64,000 nt of DNA from Halorhabdus sp. BNX81 (GTDB lineage: Archaea > Halobacteriota > Halobacteria > Halobacteriales > Haloarculaceae), in NCBI RefSeq assembly GCF_029229925.1, contig NZ_CP107254.1, positions 2,418,001-2,482,000 on the forward strand, written 5' to 3'. The translations under genes were made by a program, and so were the position numbers. This document shows positions 1 to 10,284 of the stretch, in pieces; position 1 is the stretch's first letter, and each line of letters opens with the position of its first letter. Under the pieces are notes generated by a model. It was not told where the DNA came from, made no database searches, and saw only the letters and a list, made by a program, of their open reading frames with translations.

Positions 1-2
1 AT

Positions 3-2120
3 AATCCGCTGGATGAACTGTCCAGACGCCAATATGTTCAAGCGATCGTCGCGGCCAGCGTCGCCGGTGTCGCTGGGTGTGGCGACGACGGGAGCGGCAA
101 CAATACCGGGGAAGAGAACGGCAACGGGGGCACCGACGAAGGCGGGGAAGAGCCCGTCAGCCAGACGTTCAACGTCGTCGACAACAACGTCCTCGAGCAG
201 GCCAACATGAGTACCTGGCAGACGGGAGACGCCTCTACCGGGAAAAACTGGATGACGGAACTCTCATCCGCCCGGACCCAGGAGATCGACATCATCATCG
301 ACGGCCACACGTACTCGATGCCCCACGTCGACGGGCTCGAAGAGGTCGAGATCCCGGCGATGATCACGGATTACACCGCGGAACCGCCGTACGACATGTA
401 CAACACGTACAACCAGGACCTCTACTACTGGGACGAGGAGACGCCCATCGACGCCGAGGCCCGGGTTGAACACGACTACGTCTACTACGGGTACGACGGG
501 CTGATCTTCAACGCGGACGAGGCGTTCAAGTCCGAGGCCGTCGAGCAGTTCCGACATCACTTCTGGTACAATGATGGCACGCGGCGGCTGGAGCCACGCA
601 ACTCCAACGCGCCGACGGGCGAATCCGAACTCCCGGACGACGGTACCAACGCCTACGTCATGCAGAGCGACACCGTCGAAGGTGTCGCCCAGACCGAGGC
701 GATGCCGATGCACCCGTCGTTCACCACGCCGTACGCCGAGAAGTACGCGGACACGGCAAATCAGGAAGCGATGACCGAGGTCACCAACGAACTCGAGGGT
801 GACAGTATCTCCGTGGGACGATACGCCGACGAGGGCTGGGGCGGCGGTCCCTACAAGATCGAGTCCAGCGACGACGTCAGCGGGACTGAAGTCCTGATGA
901 AGCTTCGTGAGGACCACCCCAACGACCACATCAACATCCCCGAACTCCGGATCCAGTTCGCGACCGAGGACCGCGCACAGATCGTTCGCTCACGTGGACA
1001 GGTCGACCTCGAAAACGGCGTCCTGCCGGAGTCGACGGGGTCGATCAACCGTCAGTCCGTGCCGGACCACATCCAGGAGATCTCCCGGTGGCTCCAGGTC
1101 GGCGGGGACAACCTCATCTTCAACTTCAACAACAAGCACCTCGGTCGCCTGTGGGTCCGACGTGCGGCCGTCGCCGCGATCGACTGGAACCAGGTCGGGG
1201 CCAACGGCTGGGGGCCCGAAGTCTCGGAAACCAACCCCCACCACACCGGACTGCTCGAGACCGTCAGCGAGGGGAACTTCGATGACGAATTCCTCGACAG
1301 TCTCTACACCTACCCGATCGAAGCCGATCAGGAACTGGCCGCCGAGTGGATGCGGAAGGCCGGCTACGAGAAACAGTCCGGGTCCTGGGTCGGACCGGAC
1401 GGCGACAGTCCGGACTGGGACCTGACGTTCAACTCCGGGGAATCCTCCTGGATCGGTGGCGTCCAGACCGTCATGGCGAACCTCGAGGACTTCGGCCTTG
1501 GCGTCACGCTCGACGGGCAAGCCTGGGACACCTACACCGATCGACTCTCGCCGCCGGACTACGATTACGACATCGCGCTGCAGTGGGCGAACTTCCAGAC
1601 GATCACCGGTGCCTACGACTACAACGGCGCGTGGTGGTCGAACCCGCTGCTCTCGGGCAGCCCCGACACGGCTCCGTACTTCGACCTGCAAGAGGAAAAC
1701 GAGGTCGACGGGCTGGGCCGGCCTGTCCAGGAGGTCCCGCTCCCGTCGGAAGTCGGCTCGATCGAGGCACCGGATGGCTCCTACAAGGTGCCCGACAGCA
1801 TTCCGGGCGGCGCGGACACCTACGACATGAAGACCGTGACCGAGAACCTACGCGAGCCCGGGATCGACATCGAGGAGGTGCGCAACCGGGCGAAAGTCGC
1901 CGCACGGTACTTCAACTACTACCTCCCGAACTTCGTCTTCCACTCCTACTACAACGGAGTCTACGGCGACGTTCGCGGGTTCAACTTCCCGCCACACGAT
2001 CACGAGATGTGGGGCCACACCAAGGAGTACGGGTCACGCAACTACAGCGTGATCGCCGGGATGCCCCAGCTCAAGTACGACACGAACTTCCCCGATCCGC
2101 CCGCGGATCACAAGGAATAA
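3..2120 (+). CDS. ABC transporter substrate-binding lipoprotein, family 5 (5' end outside window)
   Basis: Extracellular solute-binding protein of the dipeptide/oligopeptide (SBP_bac_5) type, which captures substrate outside the cell for the permeases and ATPases downstream. The reading frame is open from the first bases of the window, so the true start lies to the left; the ATG at 207 is internal. Near the window edge the frame encodes a Tat lipoprotein signal: twin arginine in LSRRQYV, a hydrophobic stretch, then a lipobox ending AGC, followed by a Gly/Asn/Glu-rich linker. This is the usual haloarchaeal way to export and anchor binding proteins. About 705 residues lie in the window, long for the family. 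A T6 tract follows at 2167. The substrate cannot be read from the sequence; peptides or sugars are both possible. Confidence 0.85.
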   Translation, partial: NPLDELSRRQYVQAIVAASVAGVAGCGDDGSGNNTGEENGNGGTDEGGEEPVSQTFNVVDNNVLEQANMSTWQTGDASTGKNWMTELSSARTQEIDIIIDGHTYSMPHVDGLEEVEIPAMITDYTAEPPYDMYNTYNQDLYYWDEETPIDAEARVEHDYVYYGYDGLIFNADEAFKSEAVEQFRHHFWYNDGTRRLEPRNSNAPTGESELPDDGTNAYVMQSDTVEGVAQTEAMPMHPSFTTPYAEKYADTANQEAMTEVTNELEGDSISVGRYADEGWGGGPYKIESSDDVSGTEVLMKLREDHPNDHINIPELRIQFATEDRAQIVRSRGQVDLENGVLPESTGSINRQSVPDHIQEISRWLQVGGDNLIFNFNNKHLGRLWVRRAAVAAIDWNQVGANGWGPEVSETNPHHTGLLETVSEGNFDDEFLDSLYTYPIEADQELAAEWMRKAGYEKQSGSWVGPDGDSPDWDLTFNSGESSWIGGVQTVMANLEDFGLGVTLDGQAWDTYTDRLSPPDYDYDIALQWANFQTITGAYDYNGAWWSNPLLSGSPDTAPYFDLQEENEVDGLGRPVQEVPLPSEVGSIEAPDGSYKVPDSIPGGADTYDMKTVTENLREPGIDIEEVRNRAKVAARYFNYYLPNFVFHSYYNGVYGDVRGFNFPPHDHEMWGHTKEYGSRNYSVIAGMPQLKYDTNFPDPPADHKE

Positions 2121-2166
2121 CGCTCGAAACGGTCTCACCGGTTCGCTGATTTCCGATCGCGTTCGG

Positions 2167-2172
2167 TTTTTT
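2167..2172 (+). terminator. Oligo-T terminator after the binding-protein gene
   Basis: Six T in a row on the coding strand, 47 bases after the stop codon of the binding protein and before the convergent HEAT gene. Archaeal polymerases stop at such T tracts without needing a hairpin. It would separate binding-protein transcription from the rest of the transporter. Confidence 0.45.
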
Positions 2173-2310
2173 CGCGTTCGACGTCAGGAGGTGCTCCTGT
2201 CGCTTTGGTCCGGTCGCCTCACGCTACGTCCACAGAGAACCAGCACGTCGACACCGTCGAGGACGACCGACCTCGATTGCCGTCGACGATACGAGAGGGG
2301 GACGAGTCGA

Positions 2311-3450
2311 TCACCGGTCGGCGAGCGCATCCGCCGCGGCTTCCCGGACGAAGGAGACGTCGTCCTCGGAAAGCGCCTCTAATTCCGCCCGAACGTCGGC
2401 GATCGCATCGGGATCCCGATCGGCGGCCAGCGCCAGCAGCGATGCGGCACTGGCCCGGACCGGTGGTGAATCGTGGTCGAGCAGATCGGCGATCGCCTCG
2501 ACGTGATCGAGCGCGGCCGACGCGACGGAATCGCTCGCGACGGGACTGATAGCCGTAAGCGCCTGCGATGCGCTGGCCCGGACCATCGGCACATCGTCGA
2601 GACAGTCAGCGATCGCCTCGACGTGTGCATCGACTGCGCCGGGGTCGTCCTCAGCGAGGGGAACCAACACGTCGAGGGCGACCTGGCGAACCTGGGGGTC
2701 GGGATCCGCAAGCAGGGCCAGGAGGTCGTCGACGGCGGGTCGAACCACGTCTGGGTCGACAGTCGCGATCCCGAAGACGGCATGCCCGGCGGCCTGTCGC
2801 TCGCTACGTTGCCGTTCGCGGGCTCGCTCGGCCATGTCGTCGACGCGCGAACCACGGTCGGGTGCCTGTCGCCGGACTGTGGCATCGATCCCGACGTCGA
2901 CATCGCCCGCCGATAGCAGGATCTCAACGAGCCGGTCGGCCGCCGGCACGACTGCCTCGGGCCGTTCCATCGAGACGACAGCCAGAAACCGGACCGCATG
3001 AGCCCGGACGTGATCGGTGTCGGCGTCGAGGAACGCCATGACGTCCTCGACGTACGCCTCACAGGCGGCAGGGTCAGTGCGGGCCGCTTCGACGAGGGCT
3101 TCGAGGGCGTTCCATCGGACGATCGGATACGAATCACTGAGAAGGTCAACAAGAACGTCGGCCGCCGCCAGGACCGGGTCGCCCGAGAGCGACTCCGCGT
3201 AGATCGCACTCGCCCCGGCCCGGACCTCACGGTCGGGGTCTTCGAGCAACGCGGCGATCCGGTCGACGCGGGCGGTCAGGACTGACGGATCCCGGCGGGC
3301 GAGTATTTTGAGGCCGTCGAGGCCGTACCGACGGAGTGTCGGATCGTCAGCCCCGAGCATGGTATCGAACTCGGATGCGTCCGCAGGATCCGGGTCCGAG
3401 CGGGTCTCCCGAAGGAGCGTCGTGGCACGCTCACGTCGATCGTCGGTCAT
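2311..3450 (-). CDS. HEAT-repeat protein
   Basis: A protein of 379 residues made almost wholly of tandem HEAT/armadillo-like helical repeats of about 35 residues, with recurring cores such as DPDREVRAGA, DPDPQVRQVAL and DSPPVRASAA. Such solenoids are scaffolds for protein-protein contacts; no catalytic motif is visible. The ATG at 3450 (MTDDRRERAT) is chosen because the extension to 3507 is Arg-rich and unlike the acidic body. It lies antisense between the ABC binding protein and its permeases, so it interrupts a normally continuous operon. Whether it has any role in transport is unknown. Confidence 0.8.
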   Translation of the reverse strand: MTDDRRERATTLLRETRSDPDPADASEFDTMLGADDPTLRRYGLDGLKILARRDPSVLTARVDRIAALLEDPDREVRAGASAIYAESLSGDPVLAAADVLVDLLSDSYPIVRWNALEALVEAARTDPAACEAYVEDVMAFLDADTDHVRAHAVRFLAVVSMERPEAVVPAADRLVEILLSAGDVDVGIDATVRRQAPDRGSRVDDMAERARERQRSERQAAGHAVFGIATVDPDVVRPAVDDLLALLADPDPQVRQVALDVLVPLAEDDPGAVDAHVEAIADCLDDVPMVRASASQALTAISPVASDSVASAALDHVEAIADLLDHDSPPVRASAASLLALAADRDPDAIADVRAELEALSEDDVSFVREAAADALADR

Positions 3451-3632
3451 TACCACATAGCTCGACTGCCGGCCCAGTAAACGCTGTCGCTCGCGTCGAC
3501 GGAACATCCGGTGGACGACCGTGCCGAACCGGACCGTCGGCCGGGACCACCCGCGAACTACCGGAAACCTTTTCGTCCATATGGTAATTTATATGCCACG
3601 AATTGGACACAGTAAAAAGGAGTCGATGACGG

Positions 3633-3643
3633 AAAATATAATA
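3633..3643 (+). promoter_or_regulatory. TATA-like element for the permease/ATPase operon
   Basis: An A/T run (AAAATATAATA) lies 29 to 39 bases before the ATG at 3672, fitting a leaderless or nearly leaderless transcript. A second A/T run (AATTTATATG) at 3586-3595 could serve instead. A separate promoter is expected because the binding-protein gene is cut off from the permeases by the HEAT gene. Confidence 0.4.
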
Positions 3644-3671
3644 GGTGGAATTCACCATATACGTGCATAGC

Positions 3672-4694
3672 ATGGGTTACTACACACGTCGTATCGCACA
3701 GGCGGTAATAACGCTGATCGCCGGGACGTTCATCACGTACGCGTTATACCGGATGATGCCCGGGAGCCCCCTTGATTCGATCATGGCGGACCTCATTCAA
3801 CAGCGGATCGGACAGGGGCGGCCGCCGGATCCATCGGAGATCGCTGCGCAGGCCGAACGGATGACGGGAATCAATCCCGATTCGGGGATCATCGAAGGGT
3901 TCCTCGGGTACACCTCCGACATCGTCCTGAAACAGAACTTCGGGGAGTCTATCTACTACAACCAACCGGTCTTTGACATCCTCTTCCGGGCGATGCCGTG
4001 GTCGGTGTTCATCAGCGTCTACGGCCTCCTGCTCGGATACACAGCCACTATCGTCATCGGTGCGGTCATGGCGTGGTACGAGGGGACCAAGATCGACTCG
4101 GGACTCGTCGCGTACGTCCTGGCGATGAACTCGATTCCCTACTACGTCGTCGCGGTCGTGATGCTCGTCTTCCTGGGGTACCAGTGGGAACTTCTCCCGA
4201 AAGGCGGGAAATACCCGCCGACTGCCGAACCAGGGTTCAACGTGGAGTTCATGGTCGGCCTGGTCCGGTACGGGGCGATGCCCATCCTCTCTAGTTTCGT
4301 GGTCGGCTTCGCATCCGGGTCGCTCAACATGCGGGGGAACGCGGTCCGGGTCATGGGGTCGGACTTCATCCGGTCGGCGAAGATCCGGGGGATCAGCGTC
4401 AACCGGATCCTGACGCGGTATCTCACGCGGAACGCCATCCTGCCGATCTACACCGGCATGATGATGGGGATCGCGAGGCTGTTCAGTTCGAACGTCATCA
4501 CCGAACGGATCTTCCAGTACATCGGGCTGGGATACTACACGTTCGAGGCGCTGGAACGACAGGACTACCCGCTGATGATGGGGGCGTTCCTGTTTTTCAC
4601 CTTCATCACCATCCTCGGGATCCTGTTTGCCGACCTGACGTACGGGCTGATCGACCCACGTGCAGGAACCGGTTCCACACGGGAGAGTTTCTAA
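3672..4694 (+). CDS. ABC transporter permease, DppB/OppB type
   Basis: Membrane permease of the dipeptide/oligopeptide importer, 340 residues. It has an N-terminal membrane helix (MGYYTRRIAQAVITLIAGTF), a long extracytoplasmic segment, and several further helices carrying the BPD_transp_1 domain with the ATPase-contact loop near GSDFIRSAKIRGIS. The start at 3672 gives the usual DppB N-terminus; a GTG at 3645 in frame would add nine residues. The stop is one base before the ATG of the second permease, so the two are cotranscribed and probably coupled in translation. Confidence 0.85.
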   Translation: MGYYTRRIAQAVITLIAGTFITYALYRMMPGSPLDSIMADLIQQRIGQGRPPDPSEIAAQAERMTGINPDSGIIEGFLGYTSDIVLKQNFGESIYYNQPVFDILFRAMPWSVFISVYGLLLGYTATIVIGAVMAWYEGTKIDSGLVAYVLAMNSIPYYVVAVVMLVFLGYQWELLPKGGKYPPTAEPGFNVEFMVGLVRYGAMPILSSFVVGFASGSLNMRGNAVRVMGSDFIRSAKIRGISVNRILTRYLTRNAILPIYTGMMMGIARLFSSNVITERIFQYIGLGYYTFEALERQDYPLMMGAFLFFTFITILGILFADLTYGLIDPRAGTGSTRESF

Positions 4695-4695
4695 C

Positions 4696-5742
4696 ATGAC
4701 TGACAACGAAACGGAGATGCGGACGGACGGTGGGACGGCAGAAGAGATGATCTTCGGGACGGGCGAGGATCTAGAGGCGGCCCGGATGTCGACCCGGGAG
4801 CGTCTCAGACGGTTTGTCGACCGGTACATCCTCGCTCCGCTCCGGATCGGATGGAGCGACTGGCGGACCCGCGTCGGCGGGCTCGGCATCCTGTTTTACA
4901 TCCTGATGGGGACGGTCGGTGTCGTGCTCGTCAAAGAGCCAGAACTCAACGAGGGGCCGCGGAAGCTGCCCGCGTTCATCGACTGGTCGGTGCCGCTGGG
5001 GACCAACTCCAACGGTGAGGGGATATTCGGCCTCATCGTCCACGCGACGCCCGCAATGTTGAAGATGGCGACGGGTGGTGCACTCACGACAGTACTGGCC
5101 GGCGTCATCATCGGTTTCATCGGCGGGTACAAAGGCGGCATCGTCGATCGGATCATGATGACCATCACCGACATCCAGGCCGTCCTGCCCGGCCTGCCGC
5201 TGATCATCGTGCTGTCGGGAATCTTCGCAGATTCGATGCGGGACCCCTTCGTCGTGGGGGTCGTCCTCGCCATCGACACCTGGCCCGGACTGGCGCGTGC
5301 GATCCGGTCACAGGTGCTGACGCTGCGTGAGGAGGATTACGTCGAGGCAGGCCGGTCACTGGGGCTTTCCTCGTCGACGATCATCAGACAGGACCTGTTC
5401 CCGCAACTCGCCCCATACATTCTGGTGAATATGGCGGGCGCAGCGACACGGGTCCTCAAGGCCTCGGTCGCGCTGTATTTCCTGAGTATCCTTCCGGTCT
5501 CGACGCTCAACTGGGGCGTCATCATGAACAATGCCTACGACCAGGGACAGGCAGTCTCACAGATCGGGGCCGCGGGCCACTGGTTGTTCTTCCCCGCCGT
5601 TGCCCTCTCGGGGATGACGTTCGTGTTCGTGCTGTTCGCACAGGGGCTCGACCGGGTGTTCAACCCGCGACTCCGTGCCCGCCACGCACAGACCACGCCA
5701 GACGAGGATGACGAGCCACAGGCCAGTGGTGAGGTGATGTAG
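4696..5742 (+). CDS. ABC transporter permease, DppC/OppC type
   Basis: Second permease of the same importer, 348 residues. An acidic, hydrophilic N-terminus of about 50 residues precedes the first helix (LGILFYILMGTVGVVLV), and the BPD_transp_1 domain has the EAA-type loop EEDYVEAGRSLGLSSSTII. The ATG at 4696 is one base after the preceding stop. It heterodimerises with the upstream permease; the ATPases follow 74 bases downstream. Confidence 0.85.
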   Translation: MTDNETEMRTDGGTAEEMIFGTGEDLEAARMSTRERLRRFVDRYILAPLRIGWSDWRTRVGGLGILFYILMGTVGVVLVKEPELNEGPRKLPAFIDWSVPLGTNSNGEGIFGLIVHATPAMLKMATGGALTTVLAGVIIGFIGGYKGGIVDRIMMTITDIQAVLPGLPLIIVLSGIFADSMRDPFVVGVVLAIDTWPGLARAIRSQVLTLREEDYVEAGRSLGLSSSTIIRQDLFPQLAPYILVNMAGAATRVLKASVALYFLSILPVSTLNWGVIMNNAYDQGQAVSQIGAAGHWLFFPAVALSGMTFVFVLFAQGLDRVFNPRLRARHAQTTPDEDDEPQASGEVM

Positions 5743-5816
5743 GTGCTGGAAATACCGGCACACACGATCGAGCGAATGGTACTGGAGCAGCCCAACGAGA
5801 GCCGGAGGTGCTAAGC

Positions 5817-6923
5817 ATGGCAACCGAAGAACAGACGCAGTACGGACGGCAGGCATCGGCCGGGGATATCATCCTCGAGGTCGAGGACGCGACCGTGCGC
5901 TTCGACCTGGAACGCGGACAGTCGACAGTGCTGGATCACGCCAGCCTCGACATCCGCCGCAACGAGATCATCGGCATCGTCGGCGAGAGTGGCAGCGGCA
6001 AATCGATGTTCGCCGCCTCGCTGCTCGACGTCGTCGAGGATCCCGGGCTGTTGACCGGGGACATTACTTACTACCCGGAGAACCCGGAGACGCTCCCGCG
6101 GGGGATCACCACCGACGCGAACGGCGCGGTCGACATCCTCGAGTTGAACGACGAGCAGAAACGGCGCTACCGGTGGGAGGAGGCCGCGATGGTCTTCCAG
6201 GGCGCGATGAGTTCGTTCAACCCCACGATGAAGATCGGGGACCACTTCAAGGAGACTATCCGCGCACACGACGCCGATTTGGACGAGCGAATGACCCACG
6301 CCCGGGACCTCTTCGATGCCTTGCACCTCGATGCGGATCGGGTGCTTGGCGCCTATCCACACGAACTCTCGGGTGGGATGAAACAGCGGGCGCTGATCGC
6401 GCTCAGCCTCGTCCTCGAACCGGAGATGCTGGTGATGGACGAGCCGACCGCGGCCCTGGACATGCTGATGCAGCGGTCGATCATCGCAATGTTGCGGGAA
6501 CTCCAGGAGGAGTTCGAGCTGACGATCCTGTTTATCACCCACGACCTGCCGCTGGTGGCCGGACTTGCCGATCGACTCGCCGTGCTGTACGCCTTCGAGT
6601 TCGTCGAGGTCGGCACGGCGTATAAGGTCCTCAAGAACGCCTCTCATCCCTACACGAGGGCGCTGCTCAGGTCGCTGCCGAGCATCGACTCGGTCGTCGA
6701 GGAGATGCAACCGATCGAGGGGTCGGCCCCCGACCCGGTGAGTATCCCGTCGGGGTGTCGATATCACCCGCGGTGTCCGATCGCCGACGAGCAGTGTACG
6801 GTCGAGGACCCGGAGCTGATGGACGTCGAGGACGAACAGGTAGCTGCGTGCTTCTATCCGGAGGAGTCACGGGAAACGATCACGTACAATCTACACGCAG
6901 GCGTCTTAGAGGAGGATATGTAA
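5817..6923 (+). CDS. ABC transporter ATP-binding protein, DppD/OppD type
   Basis: ATPase subunit of the importer, 368 residues. Walker A is GESGSGKS, the signature motif LSGGMKQR and Walker B LVMDEPTAALD. The C-terminus carries the oligopeptide-transporter extension with the Cys-rich CRYHPRCPIADEQC stretch. The start at 5817 is supported by a Shine-Dalgarno sequence, GGAGGTG, ending six bases upstream; a GTG at 5808 overlaps it and is rejected. It pairs with the next ATPase, one base downstream of its stop. Confidence 0.9.
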   Translation: MATEEQTQYGRQASAGDIILEVEDATVRFDLERGQSTVLDHASLDIRRNEIIGIVGESGSGKSMFAASLLDVVEDPGLLTGDITYYPENPETLPRGITTDANGAVDILELNDEQKRRYRWEEAAMVFQGAMSSFNPTMKIGDHFKETIRAHDADLDERMTHARDLFDALHLDADRVLGAYPHELSGGMKQRALIALSLVLEPEMLVMDEPTAALDMLMQRSIIAMLRELQEEFELTILFITHDLPLVAGLADRLAVLYAFEFVEVGTAYKVLKNASHPYTRALLRSLPSIDSVVEEMQPIEGSAPDPVSIPSGCRYHPRCPIADEQCTVEDPELMDVEDEQVAACFYPEESRETITYNLHAGVLEEDM

Positions 6924-6924
6924 C

Positions 6925-8055
6925 ATGAGCGAAACTGAATCAGACGAACCACTGCTCTCGATGGACGACGTCGAGGTCCACTTCAAGCCCGGCGGCATCA
7001 TCCGGAGCGCACTCTCCGAGGAGGTCGTCCGAGCCGTCGACGGCATCTCCCTGGACATCGAGGAGGACGACATCATCGCGCTGGTCGGCGAAAGTGGCTG
7101 TGGGAAAACCACACTCGGCAAAGCCGCGATCGGCCTCCAGCGACCGACCGGCGGGTCAATCAAGTACCGCGGCCAGGACATTTGGGACGCGAAGGATCGG
7201 GCCGACGACGTGAAGATCCCGAAGGATACGATCCAGCAGGCGCTCCAGATCATCCATCAGGACCCCGCGAGCGCGCTCAACTCTTCGCGACGGGTGCGTG
7301 CGTCGCTGGCTGACCCACTCAAGAAGTGGCGCAAGGAGCTCGGGCCCGACGAGCGACTCGAGACGATCTATCACTACCTCGAATACGTCGGGATGACGCC
7401 GGTCGAGGACTACGCCGAACGGTTCCCCCACCAGCTGTCGGGTGGCGAACAGCAGCGGGTCGTCCTCGGGCGGGCGCTGTTGACGAATCCCGACCTCGTG
7501 CTTGCGGACGAGGCGGTCTCGGCGCTGGACGTCTCCCTGCGCGTCGAGATGATGGACCTGCTGCTCGAACTCCAGGAGATGTTCGGGACCTCCTTCGTGT
7601 TCGTCTCCCACGACCTGGCGAACGCCCGCTATCTCACGAAGAAGTCAGACGGCCGTATCGCCGTGATGTACCTCGGGGACATCGTCGAGATCGGCGGCCC
7701 CGACGAACTCATCGAGAACCCGACCCACCCCTACACGAAGGTGTTGCGGTGGTCGACGCCGCCGGCCGATCCGGACGTGGCCAGCGAGACCATGCACATG
7801 CAGCCGCCGGTTCGCCGGATCGACATTCCCGATCCGTCCGACCCGCCGGAGGGCTGTAAGTTCCACACCAGGTGTGAGCACGCCCGCGAGGTCTGTAAAA
7901 AGCAGGAACCGGACATGTACGACGCCGACGGCACCGAGACGAAGTGCTTCCGGGCGCTGGACAACCACGAGTACTGGCAAAGCGAGGAACTCACGGACCG
8001 CGAGGAACTCGGCTTCACCTCGAGCCTCGAAGACGAAGAGCCTGCGGACGACTAG
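6925..8055 (+). CDS. ABC transporter ATP-binding protein, DppF/OppF type
   Basis: Second ATPase of the importer, 376 residues, with Walker [10 protein letters not shown], signature LSGGEQQR and Walker [13 protein letters not shown]. It also ends with the oligopeptide-type Cys-containing segment [14 protein letters not shown], then an acidic tail. The ATG begins one base after the preceding TAA. Last gene of the transporter operon; a T6 tract at 8068-8073 follows. Confidence 0.9.
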   Translation: MSETESDEPLLSMDDVEVHFKPGGIIRSALSEEVVRAVDGISLDIEEDDIIALVGESGCGKTTLGKAAIGLQRPTGGSIKYRGQDIWDAKDRADDVKIPKDTIQQALQIIHQDPASALNSSRRVRASLADPLKKWRKELGPDERLETIYHYLEYVGMTPVEDYAERFPHQLSGGEQQRVVLGRALLTNPDLVLADEAVSALDVSLRVEMMDLLLELQEMFGTSFVFVSHDLANARYLTKKSDGRIAVMYLGDIVEIGGPDELIENPTHPYTKVLRWSTPPADPDVASETMHMQPPVRRIDIPDPSDPPEGCKFHTRCEHAREVCKKQEPDMYDADGTETKCFRALDNHEYWQSEELTDREELGFTSSLEDEEPADD

Positions 8056-8067
8056 AGCCCACCCGCC

Positions 8068-8073
8068 TTTTTT
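8068..8073 (+). terminator. Oligo-T terminator after the ABC operon
   Basis: Six T on the coding strand, 13 bases after the dppF-type stop and 30 bases before the TATA box of the thermosome gene. It fits a terminator that insulates the transporter operon from the chaperonin gene. Confidence 0.5.
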
Positions 8074-8102
8074 GTCGCCGTGTTTGTGGACGAAAAAACA
8101 GA

Positions 8103-8108
8103 TTTATA
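8103..8108 (+). promoter_or_regulatory. TATA box of the thermosome gene
   Basis: TTTATA centred 28 bases before the thermosome ATG, preceded by CGAA and an A run. Haloarchaeal cct genes are heat-shock induced through compact promoters of this kind; that this one is heat regulated is inference. Confidence 0.55.
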
Positions 8109-8133
8109 GCCGTCGAGTGGCCTCCTAGACAAT

Positions 8134-9774
8134 ATGGCACAACAGGCTGGCGACCCGACGCTTTCGGTGCTCTCGGATGAGTCCCAGCGCATCGACGGTC
8201 GGGACGCGCGTTCGATGAACCTGACGGCGGCCCAGGCGATGGGCGAGGCCGTTCGGACGACACTCGGCCCGATGGGAATGGACAAGATGCTCGTCGATTC
8301 GACGGGCGACACCGTCGTCACGAACGACGGCGTGACGATCTTAGACGAGATGGAAGTCGAGCACCCGGCGGCCGACATGGTCGTCGAAGTCGCCCAAAGT
8401 CAGGAGCAGGCGGTCGGCGATGGGACGACCTCGGCCGTGATCCTCACGAGCGCACTGCTCCAGGCTGCCGAGGAGCTACTCGACAACGATGTCCACCCGA
8501 CAACGGTCGCCGCCGGGTTCGAGCAGGCAGGCGAGCACGTCGAGGACGTCCTCGATGACGTGGCGATGGACCTCGACGTCGACGACACGGATGTCCTCGA
8601 AGCGATCGCGTCGACGGCGATGACCGGCAAGGGGGCCGAATCCGAAAAGGACCACCTCACGTCGCTCGTCGTCGAGGCGATCCGGACGGCCGTCCGGGAG
8701 GACGGCACAGTCGATCGTGACGCGATCACGATCAAGCCCTTCGCGGGCGGCAACCTCGCGGACTCCCGGCTGGTCGAGGGCGTCACGATCGACAAGAACC
8801 CCGCCAACGACGCGATGCCGAGTGACTTCGAAGACGCCAACGTCCTCATCTACGAGGGGGCGATCGAGACACCGGAACTCGAGACATCCACCGAGACCAC
8901 CGTCTCGAATTTCGACGACGTCACGGAGTACGTCGAACGGGAGCGGGAGGCACTTCAAGAGGACGTCGATCGCGTTCTCGATACCGGTGTGGACGTGCTG
9001 TTGACCGAAGGCGGGATCGACGATCCGGCCCAGGAGCTGCTCGCCGAGGCAGGCGTCATGGCGCTGCGCCGGGTCGACGACGAGGACCGACGCCGACTCG
9101 CCGAGGCGACGGGTGCCTCGCGGGTCTCCGATCTCGAAACCGCGACAGCTGCGGATCTGGGCGAGGCCGGCACGGTCGGCCAGGAGCGGATCAGGATGCC
9201 GCTGTGGCGTGGCGACGCCCGACCCGAGCGGATCACTTCCTTCACCGACGTCGACAGCGTGGCTGGAACGATCGTCCTCCGGGGTGGGACCGACCACGTC
9301 GTCGACGAGGTCGAACGTGCCCTCGAGGATAGCCTCGACGTGCTCGCGGCGGCCATCGAGGACGGCGAGATCCTTCCGGGTGCCGGGGCCGTCGAAATCG
9401 AACTCGCCCTCGCACTCGAAGACGCAGCCGACGGGATCGGTGGGCGCGAGCAACTCGCCGTCGAGGCGTTCGCCGACGCGCTCGACATTTCGCCACGGAC
9501 GCTCGCGGAGAACGCCGGCCACTCCCCGATCGACGCGCTGGTCGACCTCCGGGCGCGCCACCACGATGGCGACAGCACCGCCGGGGTCGACGCCGAGACC
9601 GGTGCACTCATCGACGCAGTCGAACACGGCGTCGTCGAACCCCGTCGCGTGAAGGCAACGGCGATCGACGCCGCGATCGAGGCGGCACGGATGATTCTCC
9701 GGATCGACGACGTCGTCTCCGCCGGCGACCTCTCGACCAGCGGCGACGACGATGGCGGCGCACCCGGAATGTAG
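8134..9774 (+). CDS. Thermosome subunit (group II chaperonin)
   Basis: ATP-dependent chaperonin subunit of 546 residues, the usual length. The equatorial domain has the nucleotide-binding signatures [19 protein letters not shown] and GDGTTSA, and the C-terminus ends in a Gly/Met tail (GGAPGM). It builds double eight- or nine-membered rings that fold cytosolic proteins. Haloarchaea usually have two or three paralogues; this one is more divergent in the apical region than typical alpha/beta subunits, so the paralogue letter is not assigned. Single-gene unit with its own promoter at 8103. Confidence 0.9.
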   Translation: MAQQAGDPTLSVLSDESQRIDGRDARSMNLTAAQAMGEAVRTTLGPMGMDKMLVDSTGDTVVTNDGVTILDEMEVEHPAADMVVEVAQSQEQAVGDGTTSAVILTSALLQAAEELLDNDVHPTTVAAGFEQAGEHVEDVLDDVAMDLDVDDTDVLEAIASTAMTGKGAESEKDHLTSLVVEAIRTAVREDGTVDRDAITIKPFAGGNLADSRLVEGVTIDKNPANDAMPSDFEDANVLIYEGAIETPELETSTETTVSNFDDVTEYVEREREALQEDVDRVLDTGVDVLLTEGGIDDPAQELLAEAGVMALRRVDDEDRRRLAEATGASRVSDLETATAADLGEAGTVGQERIRMPLWRGDARPERITSFTDVDSVAGTIVLRGGTDHVVDEVERALEDSLDVLAAAIEDGEILPGAGAVEIELALALEDAADGIGGREQLAVEAFADALDISPRTLAENAGHSPIDALVDLRARHHDGDSTAGVDAETGALIDAVEHGVVEPRRVKATAIDAAIEAARMILRIDDVVSAGDLSTSGDDDGGAPGM

Positions 9775-9887
9775 CGCCCTCAAGGAACCACTCGATGCTG
9801 TCGTCGACTTGCGGTTTCGACGCCGACCCGTGTGCGGATCGGCTGGACTCCACAAGATACAAATACCCGATTACGTATGTTTGAACT

Positions 9888-10169
9888 ATGGTAGAGATTC
9901 GGGCACTCAATTCGGCCAGGCAGGAAGCGACCGGGATCCAGATGGTACTGTTGGCCGTCTGGTACTGGACGAGCAGTCACGTTTCGCTGACGGTTGCCAT
10001 CTTCGGGGCACTGTTCATGGTGTTCGGTGCGTTGGTCCTCCAGGGAGTCAACAACGTCCTCGCCGGCATGTTCGGCGTGTGGGGCTTTTCGTTTATCCTC
10101 CTGGGGCTGTTTTTCGACATCCTCCTTCGGTTCATCGCTGCCTGGCAGAAACGGCAGGCGTCGGCCTGA
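9888..10169 (+). CDS. Small hydrophobic membrane protein
   Basis: Unrecognised protein of 93 residues. After a short polar N-terminus (MVEIRALNSARQEATG) it has two or three hydrophobic segments (about residues 17-33, 35-54 and 60-82) and ends in a basic tail. A TATA-like GATACAAATA at 9853-9862 gives a leaderless start at 9888. The composition fits an integral membrane protein; no family or role is evident. Confidence 0.65.
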   Translation: MVEIRALNSARQEATGIQMVLLAVWYWTSSHVSLTVAIFGALFMVFGALVLQGVNNVLAGMFGVWGFSFILLGLFFDILLRFIAAWQKRQASA

Positions 10170-10284
10170 CGGACAGGTTCCGAAACCCCACGGACCGGTT
10201 TTCTCGGCCGCTGATTGTCGCCCAGTTCGCTGTTCGCTGAACGGTCACCACGCTTAACTCGGTCGTTTTCGTACCCCGAACGGT

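Noticed and set aside
5743-5814. A 23-codon frame between the second permease and the first ATPase
   Set aside because: It starts with GTG without a ribosome site and its end holds the Shine-Dalgarno sequence of the ATPase gene; it is better read as a spacer.
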